From positions 868,001 through 932,000 of the forward strand of contig JAPVLO010000276.1 of NCBI GenBank assembly GCA_027257055.1: a stretch of 64,000 bases of DNA. Reading direction: 5' to 3'. This DNA is from Cephalopachus bancanus. Taxonomy: Eukaryota > Chordata > Mammalia > Primates > Tarsiidae. This document shows positions 53,433 through 63,714 of this stretch, in pieces (the stretch's first letter is position 1; every line of letters starts with the position of its first letter). Both the position numbers and the translations under genes were made by a program. The notes beneath the pieces are model-generated. The model had not been told where the DNA came from, did not search any database, and was given only the letters and a program-made list of their open reading frames with translations.

Positions 53433-54545
53433 GCATCTACTTTTTTATTACTATTATAATAAAGATGTGGGGTACAATTCAGGGTTAGGTATACAAACGT
53501 CGATTATGCAGGTACCCTTGTTGATGAGGTATGCCCCTCCATCCCTAGCAGTTTCCCTCAACTGCCAATCCCACCGCCTCCCGCCCGGCAGTTTCTCACT
53601 ACTGCCAATCCCTTTCTTATAGTATTATAATTGTTCAAGGTCCACTTATGAGTGAGAACATATGATACTTTGTTCTTTGTTTCTGTGATAGATCACTGAG
53701 TATGATTGACTCTAAATTCATCCAAGTTGCTCCAAAAGTCCGTATGTTTGTCCTTCTTTATGGCTGCGTAATATTCCATTGTGTATATGTACCACACTTT
53801 TTTTTTCCAGGCCAGCTTTGATGGGCAATATGGTTGGTTCCATGTTTTTGCAATTGTGAATAGAGCTGCAACAAACACACTTGTGCAGTTATCTTTTTTG
53901 TAGGATGATTTGTGTTCTTCTGAGTATATTCCCAATAGGAGAGTTGCTGGGTTGTATGGATGGTCAATTTTTAGTTCTTTCAGAAATCACTACACTGTCT
54001 TCCAAAGAGGTGGCACTAGTTTTCATTCCCACCAGCAGTGTAGAAGCGCTCTTTTTCTCTGCATCCTCGCCAGCATCTGTTGTTGTTTGTTTTGTTAGTG
54101 ATGGTCATTCTTTTTTTTTTTTTTTTTTTTTTGAGCTGGAGTCTCACTCTGTCACCCAGACTAGAGTGCAGTGGCCGCTTCTGGCCACCGCAGCCTCAAC
54201 CTGTTGGGCTCTGGTGATCCTTCCACCTCAGCCTTCCAAGTAGCCGGAATTACAGGCATGTGCTACCACGCCCGGCTGATTTTTTGATTTATTGTAGAGA
54301 TGAGGTCTTGCTGCCCAGGCAGGTCTTGAACCCGCAGGCTCAGGCAATCCACTCACCTCAGCCTCCCAAAGGCGTGGGATTACAGGCTGAGCCACCAAGC
54401 CCGGCTTAGTGATGGCCATTCTTACTGGGGTTAGGTGGTATCTCAATGTGGTTTTGATTTGCATTTCTCTGATGATTAGTGAAGCTGAACACTTTTTCAT
54501 GTGTCTGTTGGCTGCCCAAACATCTTTTGAGAAGTGTCTGTTCAT
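53433..54545 (-). mobile_element. 5'-truncated L1, antisense, with Alu inside
   Basis: A minus-strand L1 3' end: a T-rich tail near 53438-53460, then the 3' UTR, then ORF2. An 80-codon open piece (53693-53935) matches the C-terminus of L1 ORF2 (WNQP, MEYYAAIKKD). On the other side of the inserted Alu, [17 protein letters not shown] is the corresponding upstream ORF2 part. It ends abruptly at 54545, typical of 5' truncation. The retained ORF2 is broken and inactive. Confidence 0.9.
54111..54405 (-). repeat. Lineage-specific Alu (5-base-deleted type) inside L1
   Basis: Starts with a 22-base T tract and ends with CACCAAGCCCGGC. Sense strand: TGGCTCAGCCTG, GGGTTCAAGACC, GGGCAGCAAGACC. Target-site duplications TTAGTGATGGTCATTC (54095-54110) and TTAGTGATGGCCATTC (54406-54421) differ by one base. 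Confidence 0.93.
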
Positions 54546-54874
54546 GAGGAAGGCATTTTAAATGACATATTTCGAAAGCCTGTTTTAAGATCCAGAAGCA
54601 GAGAAGACGCCTGATTAGCCAAGGCCACAAGGAGTGGCTTGGGTGGGGTGAAAGCCATTGCAATCCATTCCCCCTCTAGAGAGGTGGTCATTGGCAAAGT
54701 GCTTTGCCACAATGATCCCACTAAACTGGCACTCATGAAAATCCAATGACGGACCTTCATAGAGCAGGGAGCCACAAAATACTACTCGCTCAAGGTCTCC
54801 CAGCAAAGACAAGGGGGGATATGGGACTCCAGCTCAGGTCATCTGACTTCAAACTCAACACTTTTTCCTAGGCA
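54546..54874. other. Unique sequence
   Basis: No repeat recognised between L1 and LTR. Minus-strand frames here are short and unsupported. Confidence 0.4.
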
Positions 54875-55335
54875 ACCTCTGCATGGTGGATTATCTGCAA
54901 AGATGGCCACCCACATTCCTCCTGGCCCCGTACAGAACTGCCCTTTGACATCAAGAGGTGGAATGTATTTCTCCTCTCCTTGAATCTGGTCTGACCCTGT
55001 GACCAGCTTTGACCAGTAGAATGTGGAAATGACACCACACCAGGCCCAGGCGTTGACCTTAGGAGGCTAGCAGGTTCCATGTTCTCCTCCTTGGGATCCA
55101 GCCACCAGATGGAGGAGCACAGGTTAGACTATTGTCTGATAAAGACCACATGGATCAATGTGTCCTGTGGAGAGAGAGAAGCTTGACCAGCCCTCCAGTC
55201 ACCCCAGGTGTCAGGCAAACCTGGGAAACCACTATGGGTGTCTCAGCCCCAGCTCAGTGCAGCCTTGTGAGTGGCCCAGAATGGCACCACATGGAGAAGA
55301 GGAGCCACTCCACAGAATTGTGGAAAATAATAACC
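54875..55335 (+). repeat. MLT1-type LTR
   Basis: TTGACATCAAGAGGTGGAAT, CCTTGAATCTGGTCTGACCC, CTTTGACCAGTAGAATGTGG and GCCAGAATGGCACC-like text near the end follow an MLT1 LTR. The right end is uncertain. No internal region is seen. Confidence 0.7.
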
Positions 55336-55798
55336 ACTGCGCTGGATAACTGAGCTACCCAACTAGCTTAAATGCTCCTGGGGTCCTGACACTGGAAGGA
55401 CCTGCCTGTGCTTTCTTCCTGGCTCTGATAACCTAACCAAGTAGGCCAGGACTGATCTGTAGAGATGCAGCTACCATTCATTATGTCCTTGATTCTTCAA
55501 ACTGCTACACATCTGAGACTATGTCCTGGCTTACCTTGGAGTGGGGATTCCAAGAGGACAGGGCAGTTCTTCACCTTGCTTTCTCTCTAGACTTAGGGAC
55601 AATTCTTGGTCAAGATGCTGGTTGGTGGGGCTGTCTGCCTATCTAACTGGTTGTTAAGTTAAATGCCCAAGTCAGACTCTGCTAGTAGTTTGCTGAAGAT
55701 GGCTCACTAGTGGGTGATTGTTTTCAGTGAGATAATTCAATTTCATTTTATATGCTTTTGCTAACCAGGATAGCTTGGTTCAGCAGGGGAGAGCTGGC
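55336..55798. other. Unique sequence
   Basis: No repeat recognised. Confidence 0.35.
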
Positions 55799-55935
55799 TT
55801 TTTTTTTTTCTTTTTTGTAGAAATGGGGTCTCTATGTTGCCCAGGCTGATCTCAAACTCCTGGCCTCAAGTAGTGATCCTCCTGCCTCAGTCTCGCAAAG
55901 TGCTGGAATTACAGGTGTGCATCACCACATCCAGC
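55799..55935 (-). repeat. Free left Alu monomer (FLAM-like), antisense
   Basis: Only one arm is present: T tract, GTAGAAATGGGGTCTCTATG, CAAAGTGCTGGAATTACAGG and ACATCCAGC end. Imperfect 13-bp flanks GAGAGCTGGCTTT (55788-55800) and GAGAGCAAGCTTT (55938-55950) suggest it inserted as a monomer rather than being a broken dimer. Confidence 0.75.
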
Positions 55936-56279
55936 ATGAGAGCAAGCTTTAAAAATTTTTTGCCATATTGGTATTTACAGCATGGAAGTCATTATGGGCA
56001 GCTCAGAGATTTCAGAATATTCCCCTACTCCCACTCCACCATGCCCTGTACCTGTCATGCATTTCATACCTTGCTAATAGTGTGTTGTTATATAAATTAA
56101 TTACAAAATGGCTAATGTCAATTTCCCTTTCATCAGGGACGGCCGAAGGGCTGAGGACCTAGGGGTAGAGAGGAGGAGAGTGGACTATGAGTGGAGCCAC
56201 GACTCTTTCAGAGAGAGGAACTCCACAGGGTCTGGGCACTCCCTGCGTCTCTCCACCTCCAGCCGGCCCCATGAGCCAC

Positions 56280-56600
56280 AGCAGGGAGATTTTTCTGAAT
56301 AATGGAACATTTTCCTGTTTTAATCAGATGCAATTTTGCAAGCAGTTTTTATGATTTAGCAAGTCCATTAAAACTGGCATTTGTTCTGCTCTGACACTCG
56401 AAAGGGGCTCCACAGAGCATAAACATTGGAAATTACTTGTAGGGAAAGACAATATTAAAATTCCCCAGCCTGGGCCTGTTGTCTGAGAAATTCTGTTATC
56501 AAGCATCATGCCAGCCAGCGTCAGAGGCGCTTGAGATATATGCTGCCTCCTCTTTATACACCAGCTAGGGGCATGGGAACTCAGGCAGCAATAAAGACCC
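56280..56600. promoter_or_regulatory. Candidate conserved non-coding block
   Basis: Unique, moderately AT-rich DNA free of repeats: TGCAATTTTGCAAGCAG, TTTATGATTTAGCAAGTCC, ATTACTTGTAGGG, AATTCTGTTATCAAGC. There is no sensible reading frame across it. The judgement that it may be conserved is impressionistic. Confidence 0.3.
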
Positions 56601-57059
56601 GACATTGTTATCTTTCAGTGCTTTTGGCATCAGGAGGTGAACAGGTCTTAAAGGGAACTCACTGGAAGAGCAGGTCACAAAGTGCAAAATCTCAAGAAAG
56701 AGAGTGGGTGAGCACATCTTTGAGGACGAGCCTGGAAATTGCTTTCCTGCCTGCAGTGAATGATAGGGTATATTGGCACATAATTAAGAAGGTCAATTTT
56801 GTCAATTTCACTTGTAGTCAATTCTCAATTATCCATGTACTAACAGATGAACAGGGTCAAATGAAACCTCTCCTATTGCCCTCTCTCTGCTTCCCAGCAG
56901 GGACTCCTCTTTCCATAGAACCAAAGGACAGCAGCAGCAGCAAGAGAAGCTGTGGGGAGTGTCTCCACTCTCCCAATCAATGCAGAAGCAGTGGAAGAAA
57001 TCACGAAAGGTGACACCTGGAAGACCAAACAACATAAAACTAGCAATGCATGTGAGTGA
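56601..57059. other. Unique sequence
   Basis: A plus-strand frame of 160 codons (56531-57013) spans this interval but has no recognisable domain or splice context. No repeat recognised. Confidence 0.35.
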
Positions 57060-57325
57060 CAAACTAAGAAACTATTTTTATTCAAAAAAAGAAAAAGAAA
57101 AATGCTTCCAACATTTAAAAATGTTACTCTTTCAATATAAATAATGAATATATAAATTGATAGGAAATTCTAAGAACTAAGATGGGATGAGGAGAATAAA
57201 CACAAAACAGGCAAAGGATATGAACAGTGATTTATGCAACAAACAGATCTGAAAAATAAACATATGTTGAAAAGGGCAACCTCACAAATAAAGAAGCACA
57301 AAGATAACATACTGTTCGGGCTTCT
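57060..57325 (+). repeat. L1M ORF2 3' remnant
   Basis: CAGGCAAAGGATATGAACAG, AATAAACATATGTTGAAAAG and GGGCAACCTCACAAATAAAG follow the late ORF2 part of old L1 elements on the plus strand. Confidence 0.65.
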
Positions 57326-57409
57326 AGCTAAGCATGGAAGGCTAAACACATGTGTTTATTTCCTCTCCCTTCCAAATCTCCACTAAAATGAAAATAAAGA
57401 ATATAAGAA

Positions 57410-57701
57410 GCTGGGCTCAGTGGCTCAGCCTGTAATCCCAGCACTTTGGGAAGACGAGGCAAGTGGATTGCCTGAGCCCGCGGGGTTCGAGACCCACCCG
57501 GGGCAACTTGGCAAGACCTCATCTCTACAATAAATCAAAAACTAGCCGGTCGTAGTAGCACACACCTGTAGTTCTGGCTACTTGGAAGACTGAATCAGAA
57601 GGATCGCCGGAGCCCAGGAGGTTGAGGCTGCGGTGGCTGGGAGCGTGCCACTGCACGTCAGTCTGGGTGACAGAGTGAAACTCCAACTCAAAAAAAAAAA
57701 A
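57410..57701 (+). repeat. Lineage-specific Alu (undeleted type)
   Basis: GCTGGGCTCAGTGGCTCAGC start, GGGTTCGAGACCC B box, GGGGCAACTTGGCAAGACC, ACAATAAATCAAAAA linker and AAACTCCAACTC end. Perfect 14-bp target-site duplications AAAGAATATAAGAA (57396-57409; 57702-57715). Confidence 0.93.
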
Positions 57702-57715
57702 AAAGAATATAAGAA

Positions 57716-58599
57716 AGGCATAAACTCACAAGAACCCAAAGAACAGGAAGGGAGGCAGCAGCCCATAAGAGACATCAGTCATTTCTATATGACAGAAGGC
57801 ACAGGAAGAAGTGATAACTGGCAGAGACCTCCAAAGACCAAGGGTCTGCAGAGAGAGGACTACCAGGAAGCTTGCAGACTCTCAGGCAGAACTCCAAAGG
57901 CACTGGAACTAGAGGGCACTTGGGCCCAGCAATGGACAGGAAAGCCCCAGAGGCAAATCAGCAGGATCCGTGTGCTGGAGAGAAGGATGTGTCATAGTGG
58001 GATTCAAGGCTAAGGAAGAAGGTGCGAGATTTTTGGTTCCAGTAATTCAAGTGACTCAGATAACCAGAATGCACGCCCATGACAAAGACCTAGAAAGGCA
58101 AGCATCCTTGAAATGCAAAACTGAGCTTTAAGAAAGTAAGACAATTCACCCATGAACCAGATGCAAAGAATCTGGTCCAGGAAGTAGTTGAGTTGACACT
58201 GCTGCTGCTGCCTGATTTTGCCTGCTTTGGGAACCGAAGCATATAGGGTTAACGCTCACTTGGGACGCAATGCCTAGGCATTGGGCCTTCTGAACTGAGA
58301 TCTTTACATAAACTTTGACCCTCAAATAATCACACTTTCATGAAAGAGTGAAATGGAAAATATCCACTCCTGGTCTAGAAGATGACAAAGAAGTTGGTCT
58401 GTTTCTATTTGAAGAGTGAGGTCATGTTCTCATCTGGTAATTTCTAACCATGGACCATTTTCTCATGCAGATTTGATCTTTGACTTAACACTACCTTCTT
58501 TGTGGAGAAACCAACAAGTTGATAATGTTATATTAAAAAGTGCTTCTGGGCTAGTGATACATTTGAGACCCCTAACATAAACACATGTCCCTAGAAGAA
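57716..58599. other. Unrecognised sequence
   Basis: No family named with confidence. It lies between two L1 parts and may include L1 5' sequence. A 126-codon frame (57633-58013) starts inside the Alu and is not a gene. Confidence 0.35.
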
Positions 58600-58956
58600 C
58601 ATGTTCTCATCTAAGCTTGCCCAGGATTCTAGAGATAAAACTGTTGAAGATGAGCTTACAATCCCAAATTCAAAAACACAAAGAAGAACATAGGTGGGAA
58701 AAGGAAATAAGATTACCACAAAAGTCAGGACAATGATTTCTTCGGAGGGGGAGGACTTGTAACTGGAAACCATGAAGAGGACTTTGGGTACCAGAATTAT
58801 TCTATTTCTTGAAATAATTGAAGACATAAAAGAAGAAATTGAAAGTATTAAAGGTCACTGAGATAACATAAGAGGTAGATTTGACCCCTCAAAAAGTTCT
58901 AGAAATGAACTATACAGTTATTAAAGTTAAAATTTTAATGAAGAGCTTAAACAGTA

Positions 58957-59189
58957 CAGTTGACCCTTGAACAACAAGGGTTTGAACTGTGGAGGATCTC
59001 ATATAGGAGAATTTTTTTCCAACCAAAGGCAGATGGAAAATACAGTATTCAAAACCTACATATAGAGAGGGTCAGCTTTTATTGTAAGGAGGTTCTGCAG
59101 GACTAACTGCAGGACTTGAATATGCATGGATTTTGGTATTTGCAGAAGGGTCCTGGAACCAATCCTCTGCAGATACCAAGGGACAACTG
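58957..59189. mobile_element. Tigger-type (pogo-like) short DNA transposon
   Basis: Starts CAGTTGACCCTTGAACAACA and ends GGGACAACTG, i.e. inverted ends, bounded by TA on both sides (58955-58956 and 59190-59191), the target-site of TcMar-Tigger elements. 233 bp, no coding capacity. Confidence 0.85.
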
Positions 59190-59209
59190 TATATTAGACA
59201 TAGCTGATT

Positions 59210-59442
59210 GAATTGCCTGAGCCCATGGGTTCAGGGCAGCCTGGGCAGCGAGGCCTCATCTCTACAATAAATCAAAAAATCAGCCGGGCGTGGCAGCGCA
59301 TGCCTGTAATTCTGGCTACTGGGAAGGCTGAGGCGGAAGGATCGCTGGAGCCCAGCAGGTCAAGGCTGCAGTGGCAGGGAGCGGCCACTGCACTCCAGTC
59401 TGGGCGACAGAGTGAGACTCCAACTCAAAAAAAAAAAAAAAA
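59210..59442 (+). repeat. Lineage-specific Alu, 5'-truncated (deleted type)
   Basis: The first ~65 bases are missing: it begins at AATTGCCTGAGCCCATGGGT. GGGCAGCGAGGCC marks the ACTTG-deleted subtype. It ends GAGACTCCAACTC plus A18. It lies 20 bp right of the Tigger element and lacks the Pol III A box. Confidence 0.9.
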
Positions 59443-60425
59443 AGACATTAATCTTAAGAAATTACTTGTAATGCATCACAGAATATAAAGAGATGGAAAA
59501 TGTTAGAGATTAAGAGACGTAGAGACTGGGATGAGAATGTTCAACATATATCTAATAGTAGTTAAAGAGGATGAACTAGAGAGACTAAGGAGAGGCAATG
59601 TTCCAAGAGATGATTGGAAATTTTTCCAGAATTGGAAATCTTCAGATTTGGGAGCATGAATAGTCCCGAATACAATACATTAAGCTAAATGCACACCTAG
59701 CAATATTGCTGTGAAGTTTCAGAGCAACAAAGACAAGGATCTTTGCACAAGCAGAGATAAAAGATACAGATACCCTGTGAGAGAACACTGGTACTGACTC
59801 CAGACTTCACATGAGCAGTCGTGGACTCCAGAAAATAATGGAAGAAGATATCTAAAGTTCTGAAAGAAAATAGCTGTCAGCCTTAATTTATACATAGCGA
59901 AACTGCTTTTTCAAGAGTGAGGACAAAATAAAGACATTTTTATATAAAAAGATGGAAAGTTTTTAACTATAGACCTTTGCTGAAGGTACTACCATGAAGT
60001 CATGCAAGAAAGTCCAGTAAAACCAGAGTAAAAAAACATGGTATGTCAGTTAATTGAAATAAGCCTATGCTGCTAAAAAATGGTAATAATTATTATTATT
60101 ATAAAGACAAATTGGGGTGCATATCAAAATGGAATTAAAATGTGAACAACATGATATGTAAGTTGGGGAAGAGGTTACGGGAGTTAAAATATGCTCTGAA
60201 GTTCTTGTTCTGTCTGGGAGGAAAACAGAGACTATCTTCAGATTTAAATATAGATGCAAAAAGAATTAAGGAAACACACTTAAAAAGTCAAAATAGAATG
60301 TATGACTTCCAAACAGTAGGCAGAACATGAGAGAATAATTTTTTTATAAGCCTCAATCATTTCGATAGAAGACAGGAAGAAGAAAAATAAAGCAAATGAA
60401 AAGCAGGGTGTGGTAGACTGTATTT

Positions 60426-60460
60426 CCTTTTTCTTTCTTTCTTTCTTTCTGTCTGTCTGT

Positions 60461-60518
<58 letters not shown>

Positions 60519-60554
60519 TCCCTCTCTCTCTCTCTTTCTTTCTTTCTTTTTTTT
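60426..60554. repeat. TTTC/CTGT/(TC)n pyrimidine microsatellite
   Basis: TTTC units, GTCTGTCTGTC, then about 30 TC repeats with two CCC interruptions, then TTTC again up to the tail end of an antisense Alu. It is the Alu's A tail, expanded. The opposite strand yields Arg/Glu-rich frames (60280-60657) that are artefacts. Confidence 0.95.
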
Positions 60555-60842
60555 GAATTGAGGTCTCACTCTGTTGCCCAGGCTGGAGTGCAGTGGCACG
60601 CTCACGGCTACTGCAGCCTCGACCTCCTGGGCTCAGGCAATCCTTCCGCCTCAGCATCTTGAGTGGCTAGACTACAGGCACGTGCCACCACACCTAGCTA
60701 ATTAGTTTTACTTTTTATTTTTTGTAGAGATAAGGTCTTGCTATGTTGCTTAGGCTGGTCTCAAACTCCTGGACTCAAGCAATCTACATGCCTCAGCCTT
60801 CCAAGGTGTTGGCTTTACTTGTGTGAGCTACCACACCTGGCT
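60555..60842 (-). repeat. AluJ, antisense
   Basis: GAGGTCTCACTCTGTTGCCC, GGCTACTGCAGCCTCGACCT and CTGGTCTCAAACTCCTGGAC are old-type Alu in reverse. None of the young-family marks are present. Confidence 0.88.
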
Positions 60843-60879
60843 TGTATTTTCTGAAAACACCACAACAAATATTTATAAT

Positions 60880-61564
60880 CCCACATGCGCTTCCAGAACT
60901 TTCACATTCCCCATCAAAAGGTGGAGTTTATTAGTCCTCTTCTTGAAATTGGGAAGGACTTTGTCACTGCTTTGACCAATAGAATGTGGTGGAAGTAATG
61001 CTGTGTGATTTCTGAGGCTAGATCATAAAAGGTAATATGGCTTCCACTTAGTATGTGCTAGCTCTCTCTCTCTTTCCCTGCTTTCCTCTCTTCCTCCCTT
61101 CTTCTCTTCTTTCCTCTCTCCCTCCTTCTCTTTTAATAGTCTTGCCCTAATCGTTGAGAGAAAAGCCAAGAAACAAGGATATAAGTTGGGTGACCATTCC
61201 AGTTGTTCAGACCAGAGGTGGTCACGGCCTTGCTCAAAGAAAAAAAATATTTATATTATTGCCCTTAGAACTGGGCCCCCACACTGTGAGTAACCCCCAG
61301 CCATAAGAAAAGGCTGCATGTAGGTTGTTTAGATCAATAGCTTCAGGTAAGGTCTCAACAGACAGCCAGCATCAACCAGAGGACAAATGACTGAGTCCTC
61401 CTAAAATGATTCCAGCATTCGAGGTTTCCAGATAAGGCCCCAGACATGGCAGAACTGTGCCTTCTACAGCTCCTGACCCACAGAATCTACGAGTATAGTA
61501 AATGGCTATTTTATACTACTATGCCTGGGGGAAATTTGTTATACAAACAAATAACTGAAATACA
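60880..61564 (+). repeat. MLT1-type LTR
   Basis: TTGTCACTGCTTTGACCAAT, AGAATGTGGTGGAAGTAATG, ACAGACAGCCAGCATCAACC, AGGCCCCAGACATG and the terminal ACAAACAAATAACTGAAATA follow an MLT1 LTR. A CT-rich expansion sits at 61060-61135. It interrupts the L1M. Confidence 0.75.
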
Positions 61565-61600
61565 GAGTAAATAAAAAGCACAAAATAAAACAGTAGCATT

Positions 61601-61901
61601 GCCGGGCTCGGTGACTCAGCCTGTAATCCTGCGCCTTTGGGAGGCTGAGGTGAGTGGATTGCCTGAGCCCGTGGGTTCGAGACCCGCCTGGGCAGCGAGA
61701 CCTCATCTCTACAATAAATCAAAAAAAAAAAATCAGCCAGGTGTGGTAGTGCATACCTGTAATTCCAGCTACTTGGAAGGCTGAGGTGGAAGGATCGCCG
61801 GAGCCCAGTGGGTCGAGGCTGCGGTGGCCAGGAGCGGCCACTGCACTCCAGTCTGGGCGACAGAGTGAGACTCTAACTCAAAAAAAAAAAAAAACAAAAA
61901 A
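61601..61901 (+). repeat. Lineage-specific Alu (5-base-deleted type)
   Basis: GCCGGGCTCGGTGACTCAGC start, GGGTTCGAGACCCGCC, GGGCAGCGAGACC, A-rich linker of 12 A, end AGACTCTAACTC plus an interrupted A tail. Target-site duplications AAACAGTAGCATT (61588-61600; 61903-61915). Confidence 0.93.
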
Positions 61902-62063
61902 AAAAACAGTAGCATTAAGTCCAATATACAAATAATCACAACAATGTAAAATGACTAAACTCACTTGCTAAAACAAAGACTGTCAGATTGGATTTTTTAA
62001 AAAGCTTATAAGAGACATCTTAAAAGTAAGATCACAGAAAAGTTGACATTAAAAAAAATTGTA

Positions 62064-62341
62064 GGCTGGGCTCGGTGGCTCAGCCTGTCATCCCAGCCCT
62101 TTGGGAAGCCGAGGCGAGTGGATTGTCTGAACCCACGGATTCGAGACCTGCTGTGGGCCACTTGGCGAGAACTCATCTCTACGATAAATCAAAACTTAGA
62201 TGGGTGTGGTAGCACGCGCCTATAGTTCCAGCTACTTAGAAGGCTGAGGTGACAAGATCACTGGAGCCCAGCAGGTTGAGGCTGTGGTGGCCGAGAGGCA
62301 TGTCACTGCCCTCCAGACTGGGTGGTAGAGTGAGACTCAAA
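62064..62341 (+). repeat. Lineage-specific Alu (undeleted type)
   Basis: GGCTGGGCTCGGTGGCTCAG start, GGCCACTTGGCGAGAAC, ACGATAAATCAAAACTTAG, end GAGTGAGACTC plus A13. The flanks read AAAAAAAATTGTA on both sides (62051-62063; 62342-62354), with the A run shared with the tail. Confidence 0.92.
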
Positions 62342-62475
62342 AAAAAAAAAATTGTAAAAAGATATACCAGTCCAAGAATAATGGGACTGAAGTATTTTGT
62401 TGTGTATCAATACAGCGTCTAAGTGATGGATACTACATAACATCAAAAGGAAACATTTGCCATGAATATGTAGTA

Positions 62476-62916
62476 CAGTTGACCTTTTGAACAGCACAAG
62501 AGTTAGGGAAACTGACACCCCTAAGTAGTTGAAAATTTGTGTGTAACTTTAAATTCCCCCCAAACCAATTACTAATAGCCTACTACAGACCAGAAACCTT
62601 GCCAATAATGAAAACAGTTGATTAACACATATTTTGTATGTATATATTTTATATACTGTATTCTTACAATAAAGCAAGCTAGAGAAAAGAAAATGTTATT
62701 AAAAATTCATAAGGAAGAAAAAATGTATTTGCTATTCATTAAGTAGAATTGGATCATCATAAAGGTCATCATTCTTGTCATCTTCACATCGAGTAGGCTG
62801 AGGAGGAGGAGGAGGAAAAGGAGGGGTTGGTCTTGCTGTCTCAGGCAGAAGTGGAAGAAAATCCAAATATAAGTGGACCCACGCAGTTCAAATCCCTGTT
62901 GTTCAAGGGTCAGCTG
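62476..62916 (-). mobile_element. MER2-like Tigger-type DNA transposon
   Basis: Begins CAGTTGACCTTTTGAACAGC and ends TTGTTCAAGGGTCAGCTG, flanked by TA at 62474-62475 and 62917-62918. Internal words CTATTCATTAAGTAGAATTG, ATCATCATAAAGGTCATCAT and TAGGCTGAGGAGGAGGAGG match the non-autonomous MER2 family (orientation relative to its usual consensus is my recollection). It is nearly full length. Confidence 0.85.
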
Positions 62917-63528
62917 TAATTCCAAATTTGCATGAAGCTAATTATGCAGACTTAAAATATATAAAGTCAAAATTGATAGAATTTCAAGGAGAAATTTACA
63001 TATCTAAAAAATCATAATGACAATTGTAACATAGCTCTCAGCAATTGATGGATTAAGTAGATAAAAATAAGTAAGGACAAAAGGTTTGAGAAACACAACC
63101 AGCAAGCTTGAGCTGCACCTAAGAATTGAAGAATGCACATCCTTTTCAAATACAAATAGCATATCTACAAAAATAGACTAAGTATGCGATCTTAAAACAA
63201 GTCTCAACAAATATCAAGGAACTAATATCATACAGACCATGTACTTGATCCACAGTGTAATTAAGTTGGAAATAAATGTTTAAAATCTTTTTAGAATATC
63301 CCATATAGTCATAAATTTAAAAACACTTTTAAATAATTCATAGATCAAAGAAGAAATAAAATGGAAATGAGAAAACATTTAGACCTACAAGACAATAAAA
63401 ATATGACATATCAAAACATGTAAGATGCAATTACACTAGTAATTAGTGGGAAATATATAGCCTCAAATATTTAAATCATAAAAAAGAAAGATTAAAAAAT
63501 TAATGAGGGAAGAGTTCAACTTTAAAAG

Positions 63529-63714
63529 TTGGAAAAAGAAGAGGATAACCCCAAAGAAGATAGAAAGAATATAATAAAGGCAGAAATTAATGAAATAGAA
63601 AATGTTATAAGAGAAGAGTTCAGTAAAACTGGAACTTGGTCCTTTCAAAAGACTGATAAAATAAATAAATCTCTAGCAGGACCGATTAGAGAAATGAAGA
63701 GAGAAAGAACATAA
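63529..63714 (+). pseudogene. L1M ORF2 fragment (between endonuclease and RT)
   Basis: A 61-codon open piece contains AEINEIEN followed by a W-F-K-DKINK segment and KRERT. This is the stretch of L1 ORF2 just upstream of the reverse transcriptase domain. Flanking codons are interrupted, so it is a remnant, not a gene. Confidence 0.75.

Noticed and set aside
56531..57013. 160-codon plus-strand frame
   Set aside because: Composition is not protein-like and it has no domain. It starts in the conserved-looking non-coding block and ends near an L1 remnant.
60280..60657. Arg/Glu-rich minus-strand frames
   Set aside because: Products of the TC microsatellite and the antisense Alu.
11565..62341. Assignment of the young Alus to lemur, New World monkey or human AluY families
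   Set aside because: They lack the lemur right-arm GGCTGACGCCACGGCACTC text and the simian GATCACGAGGTCA left-arm text, and end GACTCCAACTC instead of GACTCTGTCTC.
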